A stretch of 22,114 bases of DNA, from positions 1 through 22,114 of the IMG/VR virus record IMGVR_UViG_3300025010_000240; one strand, given 5' to 3'. The notes under the pieces were generated by a model, which was not told the origin of the DNA, ran no database searches, and saw nothing but the letters and a program-made list of their open reading frames with translations. Source of the stretch: a virus. The position numbers and the translations under genes were made by a program. Shown one piece after another: positions 1 through 6,421 of this stretch (its first letter is position 1; every line of letters begins with the position of its first letter).

Positions 1-114
1 CACCGCCGCCCGCTCGCTCTCGACCCGCGCGCGCAGGTCCATCATCATGTGCCACTGCGGCGATCCGAGCGGCACCACGGCCGCGATTTTGTCAATCATT
101 TCAATGGTGGTCAT
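1..114 (-). CDS. Hypothetical protein, 3' end cut by window edge
   Basis: Only the first 38 codons are visible; the frame stays open to base 1. The start is the ATG at 114-112, with the strong site TTGGAGG eight bases upstream and only two bases after the stop of the preceding gene. It therefore belongs to the same leftward operon. The peptide begins MTTIEMIDKIAAVVPLG and continues with a Met-rich, then Arg/Glu-rich helix. I do not recognise a family. Confidence that it is a gene rests on the RBS and operon position. Confidence 0.6.
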   Translation of the reverse strand, partial: MTTIEMIDKIAAVVPLGSPQWHMMMDLRARVESERAAV

Positions 115-116
115 GG

Positions 117-410
117 TCAATCCTCCAAATCGTCCATGATATCGATCACGTCCCGGAGCGCCGCCACGGACTGCGATGACAGATCATGGTACTGCATGAG
201 TTTCTCGATCCGCTCCCGCAACTCCACCCACGCCCCGAGATCACGCGCGTACTGCACCGTGGTCCCGGTGTGCAAGATGGCGTTGGTGTACATCACGATC
301 CCTGCCGCATCACCGCCGTCCCGCTGAAACTTCTCCGACCGTCGCGTCAGGTCGCCGCAGAGCGCGGCCGCCTCAAGTCGCACCTCGTTGAGATCATTAA
401 TGGTTTTCAT
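117..410 (-). CDS. Hypothetical protein (97 aa), helical
   Basis: This 97-residue, mainly alpha-helical protein starts MKTINDLNEVRLEAAAL and ends in an acidic tail (DIMDDLED). The ATG overlaps the stop of the upstream gene as ATGA, and GGGAGGTGAGGG lies directly before it, so start and operon membership are well supported. No catalytic motif, membrane segment or cysteine pair is visible; the single Cys is at residue 18. The function is unknown. Position in a leftward early-type operon suggests an accessory or host-interaction role, which is inference only. Confidence 0.75.
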   Translation of the reverse strand: MKTINDLNEVRLEAAALCGDLTRRSEKFQRDGGDAAGIVMYTNAILHTGTTVQYARDLGAWVELRERIEKLMQYHDLSSQSVAALRDVIDIMDDLED

Positions 411-709
411 CCCTCACCTCCCGTAAACTCCGCCTGCGCGGCCACCTTCGGAGGTGGATTGCCGTCGCCGTCAATCACGACCGGGGTTGATCCGACAAGT
501 TGCAGATTTTCCCACATGAGATGGTCGCAGATCCACGCCGCACACGCGGCAACGGTCCGAAACCCGCGCTCAGGCGCAGAGCGATCACGTTCGTCAAAAA
601 TAATGTAGTCGCCCGGCTCGCCCCGGATGCGAAAAGCGCGCGGGCCGCTTGTTGTGTAAATGTCCCAATGTCCATAGTTGCGCCAAACAAAAGAAAAGCC
701 TGACTTCAT
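407..709 (-). CDS. Hypothetical protein (100 aa)
   Basis: The frame is open further upstream, but the start is placed at ATG 709 because it overlaps the amidohydrolase stop as ATGA and follows GTAGGTGGAAA. The longer version is low-complexity Gly/Arg sequence antisense in character. The N-terminal half is rich in aromatic residues (KSGFSFVWRNYGHWDIYTT), then GEPGDYIIFDERD, a pattern like a small beta-rich domain, followed by a helix with AACAAWICDHL. No known family is recognised. Its C-terminus (VAAQAEFTGGEG) nearly copies that of the upstream amidohydrolase (VAAQEEFVGGK); see findings. Confidence 0.75.
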   Translation of the reverse strand: MKSGFSFVWRNYGHWDIYTTSGPRAFRIRGEPGDYIIFDERDRSAPERGFRTVAACAAWICDHLMWENLQLVGSTPVVIDGDGNPPPKVAAQAEFTGGEG

Positions 710-1659
710 TTTCCACCTACGAATTCTTCCTGCGCGGCCACCTGATCGCCCCAATACGCCCGCCCCCACGCCGCCGCCTGCTGATACGACCACCCCGACA
801 GGTGAAGCGGCCAATCCGACCCCCACAGCACCCTCCACGGGGCCCCTGCGGCCATCACCGCCCGCCGGTAGGCATCCGTGCCCTGCCCATCGTGGAACGC
901 CGTGTCGATGAAGAGACGGCCGCCCCACTCAGTCGGTGGGCACGCCTCGCGCATCATGTAGTCGAGGGTGTCGGCGTGGTAGTGGTTGCTCGCCAAGCGC
1001 TTGGCCCATCGCGCCCCGCCTCCGTGCGCCAGGCAGAGCCGGATCGGGCGGTCCCTGACGATCTCCAGCAACTTCCCCGGCTGATTCAGCGCGATGGCCG
1101 CGCCCTTCGACATCCCCGACGCCCGCACCCCACCAGGCGAGCAGTGACTGATCACCGGCAGGTCGAGCGCGCACGCCGTGTCCGCGCACTGCACCCACTC
1201 ACCGCCCTGCAAACTGGGGTAGTGTTTGATCCCGGCGACGCCCTTGATGTTGGCATGGATCCACGGGACGAACACCCGCAGCCGCGTCCCCTCACACGCG
1301 CCGATGGTCTCGTAGATGGCCGCCTCAGGCGTGCCCGGAATCAGCAGGATGTTACCCCCGCTGACGCCGTTCATTTTGAGCATGCGGCTGATCAACTTGA
1401 CCTGTTTCTCGATGCTCATGTTCCACAATGCGAGCAGTAGCCGGAGCCGCTTCCACTTCGACGAGTACATCTTCAGCACGTCGTCGACGGCCTCAAGCGC
1501 GCCATCGAGCGTGTCCGGCAGCATGTCCGAATCCACGAACCGAGACAGGAACAACACCATGCTCATTTCCGCGCGCGACAGATCGAAGCGACCGGCCGCC
1601 AATGCGGGCGGCGTGGTCGCCGGGTTGACGATATGCAGGTGGTTATCGTAGAGGGTCAT
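706..1659 (-). CDS. Amidohydrolase-type metal-dependent hydrolase
   Basis: This 317-aa protein carries the ordered signature of a TIM-barrel amidohydrolase of the Amidohydro_2 type, the group containing ACMSD and isoorotate decarboxylase. The N-terminal metal-binding HxH is H7/H9 in DNHLH. GIKHYPSLQGG follows around 143-153, then a His in PVISHCSPGG (H172), a His in LAHGGG (H212) and the closing Asp in GSDWPLH (D282). All expected metal or catalytic positions are present, so it is probably an active cytosolic hydrolase or decarboxylase. The substrate cannot be read from sequence. The start follows a clear AGGAGG, and the ATG overlaps the preceding stop as ATGA. The base composition and stop-start overlaps match the neighbours, so it is integrated into the phage operon. 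Such an enzyme is unusual as phage cargo. Confidence 0.85.
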   Translation of the reverse strand: MTLYDNHLHIVNPATTPPALAAGRFDLSRAEMSMVLFLSRFVDSDMLPDTLDGALEAVDDVLKMYSSKWKRLRLLLALWNMSIEKQVKLISRMLKMNGVSGGNILLIPGTPEAAIYETIGACEGTRLRVFVPWIHANIKGVAGIKHYPSLQGGEWVQCADTACALDLPVISHCSPGGVRASGMSKGAAIALNQPGKLLEIVRDRPIRLCLAHGGGARWAKRLASNHYHADTLDYMMREACPPTEWGGRLFIDTAFHDGQGTDAYRRAVMAAGAPWRVLWGSDWPLHLSGWSYQQAAAWGRAYWGDQVAAQEEFVGGK

Positions 1660-2003
1660 AACCCCGCCTCCTGTATCATTCGTTCGGTGATTTGTCGCCG
1701 GGTCAGTTTGCGGTCACGCAGCAGCTTCCACGCCACACGGGCCGCACTACGTCTCCCCTCCCGGAGGCCGTGCGCAAACGATGCGTTGTCACGTTCGGCG
1801 ATCCGCACCTCCACCGCCTCGCAGATCGCACGCATCGCGCGCCCGGCCTTGATCGCCGCGCCGCGTCGCGTCTCGGCCGCATAGTGATCACTGCGCAGTC
1901 CGCACTCAGAGCACTGCAACCACGCGAGCACCCACGGAGTATCACCCGCCGACCCCGCATCCATCCTCGCCCCGCACGCAGGGCAGTTGATTGGTTTACT
2001 CAT
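1656..2003 (-). CDS. Lar-like zinc-ribbon protein
   Basis: This 115-aa protein begins with a zinc ribbon: CPAC at residues 8-11 and CSEC about 20 residues later, then YAAETRRGAAIKAG. The arrangement (CPxCG, spacer, C..CG, then an Ala-rich helix) resembles Lar-type restriction-alleviation proteins of phages and prophages. In that family the small ribbon protein modulates host type I restriction, but that role here is inference. The C-terminal part (RKLTRRQITERMIQEAGL) is basic and could be a helix-turn-helix-like DNA-binding tail, making it longer than typical Lar proteins of 60-80 aa. The start follows GGAAGGAGACAAAG. Confidence 0.7.
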   Translation of the reverse strand: MSKPINCPACGARMDAGSAGDTPWVLAWLQCSECGLRSDHYAAETRRGAAIKAGRAMRAICEAVEVRIAERDNASFAHGLREGRRSAARVAWKLLRDRKLTRRQITERMIQEAGL

Positions 2004-2193
2004 CTTTGTCTCCTTCCCTTCTCCATCGCCGCGCTGCTTGCCATTCCTTGACGTCCCGCAGCCACGTTTCCGCCCTGGTGATCTCGGCCTCGGCCTCGTC
2101 CCGGCTCAGTTCCCGCGCCATGCGATCCCCTACCGCCTCGGGATCGCGGTCGAGGAACGTGAACGGTTGATATGGTTTGGTTTTTTCGGTCAT
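1996..2193 (-). CDS. Hypothetical charged protein (65 aa)
   Basis: The start at ATG 2193 (MTEKTKPYQPFTFLDRD) is chosen because it overlaps the stop of the upstream 58-aa gene as ATGA. The upstream in-frame extension is just the opposite-frame reading of that gene. The product is highly charged, with a long amphipathic helix (SRDEAEAEITRAETWLRDV) and a basic tail (RRWRRE). No family is recognised. It ends in GAAGGAGACAAAG, which doubles as the RBS for the next gene, with an 8-base overlap. Confidence 0.7.
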   Translation of the reverse strand: MTEKTKPYQPFTFLDRDPEAVGDRMARELSRDEAEAEITRAETWLRDVKEWQAARRWRREGDKDE

Positions 2194-2366
2194 GATTGAA
2201 CCTCGTCTTTTTTCTGCAACTCTTCGCGACACTCCGCGCAGAGTTCGCCATACGGGACCACGAAGCCGGGTTGCAATCCATGGGACCACGTCATCAGCGT
2301 TTGCCGCCTCCGATGGCACCCACGGCACATCGTGCGACGTTCATATTTGCCGGTTTCAATCTTCAT
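2190..2366 (-). CDS. Small zinc-ribbon protein (58 aa)
   Basis: This gene is short and easily missed. Translation from ATG 2366 gives 58 residues beginning MKIETGKYERRTM, with CRGC at 14-17 and CAEC at 43-46, a CxxC-N25-CxxC zinc ribbon or zinc knuckle. Both ends are locked into the operon: its ATG overlaps the preceding stop as ATGA after AAGGTGACGCC, and its TGA overlaps the next ATG. It is strongly basic between the pairs (CHRRRQ), compatible with nucleic-acid binding. The function is unknown. It is one of at least six CxxC-pair proteins in this operon. Confidence 0.75.
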   Translation of the reverse strand: MKIETGKYERRTMCRGCHRRRQTLMTWSHGLQPGFVVPYGELCAECREELQKKDEVQS

Positions 2367-2863
2367 GGCGTCACCTTTTTCCCGGCGTCAGGAAAATGGC
2401 CATCTTCGGGCTTCCATTTCCCGCAGACCTCGCAGCAGTCTCCATCGCACGGAGTCAGATCATACCAATTTGTGCAGTGCGACGGGTGATATTTGTGCTC
2501 GTACGCGCAGGAGCACCCGGACGGGTCACAGCCACATGAAATGCACCCGTCGCAGGCGCACTCGTCGTCGCCGACGAGCCCGTCATACCCCAGGGCCACG
2601 AGCCCGGCTTGGAGCGCGTCGGATCCGTCAGGATGTCGCCCGGTTATGCGCGGGATCGCCGTGCTCGGGCCGCCGATGCGCAGCCAGGCGACTGCACAAA
2701 CGTGCCGCATCACCGGGCGAAGCGCCTTCCCCGCGAGGTATGCAAACCCGTACGGCGCCTCCGGATCGCCCTCGGTCCTAACCAATCCATCCCACCCATC
2801 CGGCGGCAACTCCACCTTCGGATCCACCCACTCCGCGTCAACTTTGCCGATGTAATTATTCAT
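2363..2863 (-). CDS. Cysteine-rich hypothetical protein (166 aa)
   Basis: The chosen start is ATG 2863 (MNNYIGKVDAEWVDPKVEL), preceded by an AGGGGG-type site and overlapping the small membrane-protein gene by 8 bases. The N-terminal two thirds has no recognised domain. The C-terminal 60 residues hold more than ten cysteines (ECACDGCISCGC, then GCSC, then PCDGDCCEVCGKW), together with His residues (HKYHPSHC). This is most simply a multi-zinc or disulphide-rich module. It ends in KKVTP, a C-terminus shared with other genes of the operon. The function is unknown. Confidence 0.7.
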   Translation of the reverse strand: MNNYIGKVDAEWVDPKVELPPDGWDGLVRTEGDPEAPYGFAYLAGKALRPVMRHVCAVAWLRIGGPSTAIPRITGRHPDGSDALQAGLVALGYDGLVGDDECACDGCISCGCDPSGCSCAYEHKYHPSHCTNWYDLTPCDGDCCEVCGKWKPEDGHFPDAGKKVTP

Positions 2864-3026
2864 GTTTTTGCCCCCTGCAATGCGCCTGCTCCATCGGCGC
2901 GTCAATCTCGCACGCCCGCTGCCCGTCATCGGCCGACAGCACGCCCCAAAACCACAGCGCCGACATCACCACGTAGAGCAGGATGATCGCGATCCCTGCG
3001 TAGAGTTCGGATCGGTCGTGTTTCAT
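2856..3026 (-). CDS. Small single-TM protein (56 aa)
   Basis: This short gene begins at ATG 3026, overlapping the preceding stop as ATGA after GGAGGGCG. The 56-residue product has a charged N-terminus (MKHDRSELY) followed by one strong hydrophobic segment at about residues 9-31 (AGIAIILLYVVMSALWFW). The tail is hydrophilic with two Cys (ACEIDAPMEQAHC). A single transmembrane helix with a short cytoplasmic N-terminus and external tail is predicted. Size and topology would fit a pinholin/holin-like or superinfection-exclusion protein. Its nearness to the putative cell-wall protein at 3223-3957 makes a lysis or envelope role possible. This is inference, with no signature motif. Confidence 0.7.
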   Translation of the reverse strand: MKHDRSELYAGIAIILLYVVMSALWFWGVLSADDGQRACEIDAPMEQAHCRGQKHE

Positions 3027-3223
3027 CGCCCTCCCTCCTGCAACTCCGCGTACTCGTCCCGCTCATGTCGCATCTGATCCAGTGTGTCCCGCGCGATCTG
3101 ATCCGCGAGCTCGTGGGCGTCGAGGTCGTCGCGGCAGATGGAGCACAGCAGCCCCGCCGAGACCTGCTCGTAGTCGTCGACTTCGAGGATGGTACCATCA
3201 CACGTTAGGCAATATTGCAGCAT
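3023..3223 (-). CDS. Small zinc-ribbon protein (66 aa)
   Basis: The 66-residue product starts MLQYCLTCDGTILEV and has CLTC and CSIC pairs about 18 residues apart. A charged helix rich in Asp, Glu and Arg follows (DDLDAHELADQIARDT). The start ATG shares one base with the preceding stop (TGATG) and has GGAGGTG upstream. The frame is open further 5', but that part is the antisense-like reading of the neighbour. It resembles a treble-clef or zinc-ribbon microprotein, possibly DNA- or protein-binding. The function is unknown. Confidence 0.75.
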   Translation of the reverse strand: MLQYCLTCDGTILEVDDYEQVSAGLLCSICRDDLDAHELADQIARDTLDQMRHERDEYAELQEGGR

Positions 3224-3957
3224 CACAGCACCTCCCACCAGCCGAAGTCGGCCCTGGCCTTGAACCCCGCCGCCCGGTACGCCCCCGGCGCGATGTCGAG
3301 CTTGAACCGCCACGGCTTACCCTCCATCTCGGGCCGCCCGGCCGCCTCGGCAAGCGCCTTGGTCCACTTGGCCGTCGGTCCCCAATCGATGACCCGGAGC
3401 AGCACGGACCGCACCTTGCCGTTTTCAACGATGGCCGGGTTGTACAACAGCAGGTAGATAGGTTCACCCGCCCGAGCCCGTCGCAGCAGATCGCCCGACA
3501 CCCGCGCGGCGCAGTAGTACACCGGTTCGTCGTTGAGGTACTCGCCCGGCTCGTCGGCTCGCAGAAAATACGAGACCCCGACCGATTTGCCCTTGAGTTT
3601 CGGCCACGTGTCGAGCGTGCCCATGATAGGGTTGAGATACCCGCGCAGCGAGTCCGGCACGATCCGCTCGTAGTAGTCCCGGGGCGTGTACATCGCCGGC
3701 TTCGGGCCGCTTCCGTCCGGGTCCGCGATGGGGAAAAACGCCTGCCCCTCGTACAGGTCGCCGTAATCGGTCGGCCCGCCGTAGGTCGAGACCTGGCCCC
3801 ACTCGTGCGGGATCATCCCGGCGACCCCGCGCCGGATAAATGAGGTAGCCGCGCGCATGGCCGTCTCGGTCCGCGGGCCGGGGAGGCCGTCCTGCGTCAG
3901 GCGGGCGTTGTAGTGGCCGTTCAAAAATGCCTGTGCTGCAAATACGATATTGATCAT
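3223..3957 (-). CDS. Peptidoglycan-binding / double-psi-barrel protein
   Basis: This is a 244-aa protein. Residues about 8-42 (FLNGHYNARLTQDGLPGPRTET...) match a PG_binding_1-like repeat, with the Asn/Tyr-rich loop, DG and the T..A helix. The C-terminal part has the hallmarks of an RlpA/expansin-like double-psi beta-barrel: VLLRVIDWGP (185-194), then KLDIAPGAYRAAG (219-231), comparable to RVxDRGP...xDLSxAAA in RlpA. Such proteins bind or cleave glycan strands, so it may be a phage cell-wall lytic enzyme. No signal peptide is visible. The start at 3957 is set by AAGGAGACGAC just upstream and an ATGA overlap. A 42-base longer in-frame form lacks an RBS. The substrate is unproved. Confidence 0.6.
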   Translation of the reverse strand: MINIVFAAQAFLNGHYNARLTQDGLPGPRTETAMRAATSFIRRGVAGMIPHEWGQVSTYGGPTDYGDLYEGQAFFPIADPDGSGPKPAMYTPRDYYERIVPDSLRGYLNPIMGTLDTWPKLKGKSVGVSYFLRADEPGEYLNDEPVYYCAARVSGDLLRRARAGEPIYLLLYNPAIVENGKVRSVLLRVIDWGPTAKWTKALAEAAGRPEMEGKPWRFKLDIAPGAYRAAGFKARADFGWWEVL

Positions 3958-4166
3958 GTCGTCTCCTTTTTCGGTAATTCCATGTAGTAAATTGCGCATT
4001 CCTTACAGACGTGGCGGGTGATGTCGAGATCGGCGTTATGATCGCCCAGCTCGACAAGCGCCGTCACCGGCCGCGCCTTGCACCGTTGACACGTCGCAGG
4101 CATCCACGCCGAGCGGACAACCCACAGCCCGGTCTCGTCGTCGTAGGGGCAGTCGAGGAGGCTCAC
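3954..4166 (-). CDS. Small zinc-ribbon protein (70 aa)
   Basis: The 70-residue product has CQRC and CKEC pairs separated by about 24 residues (QRCKARPVTALVELGDH...RHVCKECAIYY), a clear zinc-ribbon pattern. Its last codons (KKETT) are written in the AAAAAGGAGACGAC that serves as RBS of the downstream gene. It starts by ATGA overlap after a GGGGGCG site. The family is unassigned. Together with the genes at 2190, 3023 and 6176 it forms a set of similarly sized two-knuckle proteins. Confidence 0.75.
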   Translation of the reverse strand: MSLLDCPYDDETGLWVVRSAWMPATCQRCKARPVTALVELGDHNADLDITRHVCKECAIYYMELPKKETT

Positions 4167-4519
4167 ATTTCGCCCCCGTTTTCGAGGCGACGCACTTCAT
4201 CTGCGATCACGCGCATCCCGCTGCACAGGGTATGTCCGCATGTGGCGTTGTTCGCGCTCCACCGCAGCGCCTTGATCATCGCCGCGCGCTCGATCTCCGC
4301 GACCGTTGTTGCCGTCACGGTGCCGACGTACTCGACACGGGTCCGCGGCTCGTTCTCCGCCCACGCCACTTTCGGCGGCTGCTCCATCGCCTCGAGGCGC
4401 TCCATCACGGAGAGGAGGGCGTCACAGAGGATCGCGCTGTAGTGGTCACGCGCAAGGGCCACGTCCCGAACCTTTTCGAGTCTCCTGATATGCTCATCTG
4501 TATCAATCATTTCCTTCAT
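4163..4519 (-). CDS. Hypothetical protein (118 aa)
   Basis: The start is placed at ATG 4519 (MKEMIDTDEHIRRLEKV), which has AAGGAG seven bases upstream. An in-frame ATG at 4510 is a less likely alternative, and the ORF opens further upstream without support. Residues 8-45 look like a helical hairpin (IRRLEKVRDVALARDHYSAILCDALLSVMERLEAM). The C-terminal half contains TCGHTLC, a short Cys/His cluster that may bind metal. No family is recognised. It ends GGEM with an ATGA overlap to the next gene. Confidence 0.7.
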   Translation of the reverse strand: MKEMIDTDEHIRRLEKVRDVALARDHYSAILCDALLSVMERLEAMEQPPKVAWAENEPRTRVEYVGTVTATTVAEIERAAMIKALRWSANNATCGHTLCSGMRVIADEVRRLENGGEM

Positions 4520-4523
4520 CTTC

Positions 4524-4928
4524 CTACTCCTTCGCGGCCTTCCGCGCCACGTAGTCATCATGCCTTTTCTGTTGTTCCGGGGTCCGCTGCGCCGCCCGGA
4601 TGCGCTCGTTCTCGGCCCGCCTCTCGGCCGCCGTCTCCATCAGTTTCAGTTTTTTCCTGCCCCACGCGGCGCGGTTGTTGATGCGGTGCCTCAACCGCTC
4701 GCTTTCGGACATCACATACGCCACCTTCGGCGGGTAGAGCGTCGTCCGCTGCGCCTGACGATGGATACGATCCGCCCACGGATCACCAATCACCTGCGGC
4801 ATCACGTCCACCCATCGGGGGCTGATGTTGCCACGGTTGAGCATGATCAGTGCGGCGGAGGCCTGTATCCGGCGCTCTTCGGCGGCGTCGACGTAGGTCG
4901 TGTTGGTGGGGATGTTCATCGGCTTCAC
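4524..4928 (-). CDS. Hypothetical basic coiled-coil protein (134 aa)
   Basis: The start is the GTG at 4928-4926. It overlaps the preceding stop as GTGA and has the near-perfect SD GGAGGTGA seven bases upstream; the ATG three codons later is too far from that SD. The protein begins (V)KPMNIPTNTTYVDAAEERR and includes PPKVAYVMSESERLRHR. It ends in a long Arg/Lys/Glu-rich helix (AAERRAENERIRAAQ, then QQKRHDDYVARKAAKE), likely a coiled coil or nucleic-acid-binding tail. No family is recognised. Confidence 0.7.
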   Translation of the reverse strand: MKPMNIPTNTTYVDAAEERRIQASAALIMLNRGNISPRWVDVMPQVIGDPWADRIHRQAQRTTLYPPKVAYVMSESERLRHRINNRAAWGRKKLKLMETAAERRAENERIRAAQRTPEQQKRHDDYVARKAAKE

Positions 4929-5449
4929 GGCGTCACCTCCGTCGGCGTGACGCCGGTGTGATCCTCGATCATGCGCAGGCGGCATTCGTCGCACGTCATC
5001 ACGAGACACTGATCAGTGTCATGGCACGGGCTCGAGATCACATCCACCGCCGCCTGTACCTGCCCCGCCAAATCGCGCGGCAGGTAGGGTTCGATTTGGG
5101 CGAGGGTTACGGTCATGATCCGGAACCCGGGACGCACCCACGCCTTGGTGTATGCGTAGGTGTCTTTTTCCATTCCGCTTGTCGCCTGATACCACCCCGG
5201 CACGATGGCCACACCACCGGCCACACCCACCATCCGCGCCCTCGTCGCGCTGCGTTCCAAGGCCGCCTGTCTCACCGCCGGATCACTGTCGCAAGGCGGG
5301 TCGATGGTGTCGAGGTCGTCCCACCACCCGATGGGGCAATACCCATTCGCGGCCGCCCACCTCGCGAGGGCGATCCCCTCACGCACGTTGCGCCTGCGGT
5401 TGTTGATGTCGGTGTCGGCGTACCGGCTAATGATGATCGCGGGGGTCAC
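4925..5449 (-). CDS. Nucleoside deoxyribosyltransferase-like (DUF4406-type)
   Basis: The N-terminal 110 residues follow the pattern of DUF4406-like nucleoside 2-deoxyribosyltransferase-fold proteins, which are common in phages. AIIISRY opens the Rossmann-like strand. N21 and the helix REGIALARWAAANGYCPIGWW follow, then VAIVPGWYQATSGMEKDTYAYT (80-101), where Trp and Glu sit in the position of the family's GW..S.G...E active-site segment. Members act on or sense nucleotides or bases, but the substrate here is unknown. Residues 142-157 add a Cys cluster (PCHDTDQC...CDEC) not typical of the family. The GTG start overlaps the upstream stop as GTGA after AAGGTGACGCT. Confidence 0.6.
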   Translation of the reverse strand: MTPAIIISRYADTDINNRRRNVREGIALARWAAANGYCPIGWWDDLDTIDPPCDSDPAVRQAALERSATRARMVGVAGGVAIVPGWYQATSGMEKDTYAYTKAWVRPGFRIMTVTLAQIEPYLPRDLAGQVQAAVDVISSPCHDTDQCLVMTCDECRLRMIEDHTGVTPTEVTP

Positions 5450-5739
5450 AGCGTCACCTTCCCCTTCCGCTCGCGATACGACGCGAGATCATGCGGGTAC
5501 AACCGTTTGCACTTGCGCGTGATCGTCGTGACCCTCGCGACGGTGTAACCCGTGCTGCTGGCGATTTTCTCGACGCTGTCGCCACGTCGCCACAGGTCCC
5601 AGACGTTACCGAATTCCTCGCCGGTGATACGGCGGGGGCGCATCTGCTCCAGGGCCTCGATCACACGCACGAGGGCCAGTCGCTCGTTACCGGTCGAGAG
5701 CGCCGTTTTTGCCAAGTTGATTAATTCGTCGTACTTCAT
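5446..5739 (-). CDS. HTH DNA-binding protein (97 aa)
   Basis: This 97-residue protein has a helical N-terminus (MKYDELINLAKTALSTG). Residues about 43-72 (FGNVWDLWRRGDSVEK, then IASSTGYTVARVTTI) form a helix-turn-helix resembling resolvase- or sigma-4-type HTH, with the turn at SSTGYT. A basic stretch follows (TRKCKRLYPHDLASYRERKGK). It is probably a sequence-specific regulator of phage or host promoters; the target is unknown. The start has GTAGGAGAGA directly upstream. It follows the previous gene by 30 bases, one of the few real gaps in the operon. It ends KVTL, part of a shared junction sequence. Confidence 0.7.
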   Translation of the reverse strand: MKYDELINLAKTALSTGNERLALVRVIEALEQMRPRRITGEEFGNVWDLWRRGDSVEKIASSTGYTVARVTTITRKCKRLYPHDLASYRERKGKVTL

Positions 5740-5769
5740 TCTCTCCTACCTCCGTTTTGTTCCATGATA

Positions 5770-6186
5770 TCAATACTTTTTCACAAACCTTGTTCCGTCT
5801 TCCGCGTTCCAACGGCCCCACCGGCCGCCGTCGTTGTCGAGTACGATCCGCGCGTCCTCACGCGGGATCCCGTGGTACTCCACAGTACACAGGATCGCGT
5901 CCTCGTCAATCACCGTGCCCGGAAAATCGGACACGACTTTTTCGACGATCCGGAGTGCGCGTTCCCGGGTGTCGATGATGGTGTTGACCTCGATCTTCAA
6001 CCGGTGGATCCGTTCCGATTCGCGCGTGGCTTTGGCTTCAGAAGCCGCCTCCCGTGCCGCCTGTTGCGCTCGTTCGCGTGCCGCGTCGTCCTCTACCACT
6101 GCGGTGTCGTCGGCGATGGCCACGGCCTCGGCTGCGCGTTCGGTGGCCTCGGCTTTGGGGGTTCTGTGAGTGCGGTTATTTTTCAT
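5770..6186 (-). CDS. Hypothetical coiled-coil protein (138 aa)
   Basis: The start at ATG 6186 (MKNNRTHRTPKAEATE) follows GAGGAGATCGCCA and overlaps the upstream gene by 11 bases. Residues 10-75 are an Ala/Glu/Arg-rich, coiled-coil-like helix. The C-terminal 60 residues (from about IVEKVVSDFPG) form a small globular part ending with RWGRWNAEDGTRFVKKY. No enzymatic motif or family is recognised. Possible roles include an adaptor or a DNA-associated early protein; this is not determinable from sequence. Confidence 0.7.
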   Translation of the reverse strand: MKNNRTHRTPKAEATERAAEAVAIADDTAVVEDDAARERAQQAAREAASEAKATRESERIHRLKIEVNTIIDTRERALRIVEKVVSDFPGTVIDEDAILCTVEYHGIPREDARIVLDNDGGRWGRWNAEDGTRFVKKY

Positions 6187-6421
6187 TGGCGATCTCCTCG
6201 ATGAGCACACCCGGCACGTTGCGGATAAAAACCGGATCAGTTTGGATTCCGATCTCCCGGCGCGCTTCCTCCGCGCATTCATCGCAAACGATCTCAAAAA
6301 AGTTGTGCCCCGTGAGATCTGAAAATTCCCAGATCACGTACCACCCGAGTCCGCTGATCGGATTCTGGCATTTTTCGCACTTTTTAGGCTCTCGCTGGGT
6401 AACGCTGATTATTGTCCGCAT
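6176..6421 (-). CDS. Small zinc-ribbon protein (81 aa)
   Basis: The 81-residue product has CEKC (15-18) and CDEC about 27 residues later, separated by a beta-rich segment (GLGWYVIWEFSDLTGHNFF), then an acidic helix (AEEARREIG). This is a canonical two-knuckle zinc ribbon, similar in layout to the genes at 2190 and 3954. The start overlaps the upstream HTH gene by 13 bases. The function is unknown. Confidence 0.75.
   Translation of the reverse strand: MRTIISVTQREPKKCEKCQNPISGLGWYVIWEFSDLTGHNFFEIVCDECAEEARREIGIQTDPVFIRNVPGVLIEEIANEK

Noticed and set aside
649-1440. Plus-strand ORF (263 codons) opposite the amidohydrolase
   Set aside because: It is Pro/Arg/His-rich and antisense to a gene with full catalytic motifs and perfect operon overlaps.
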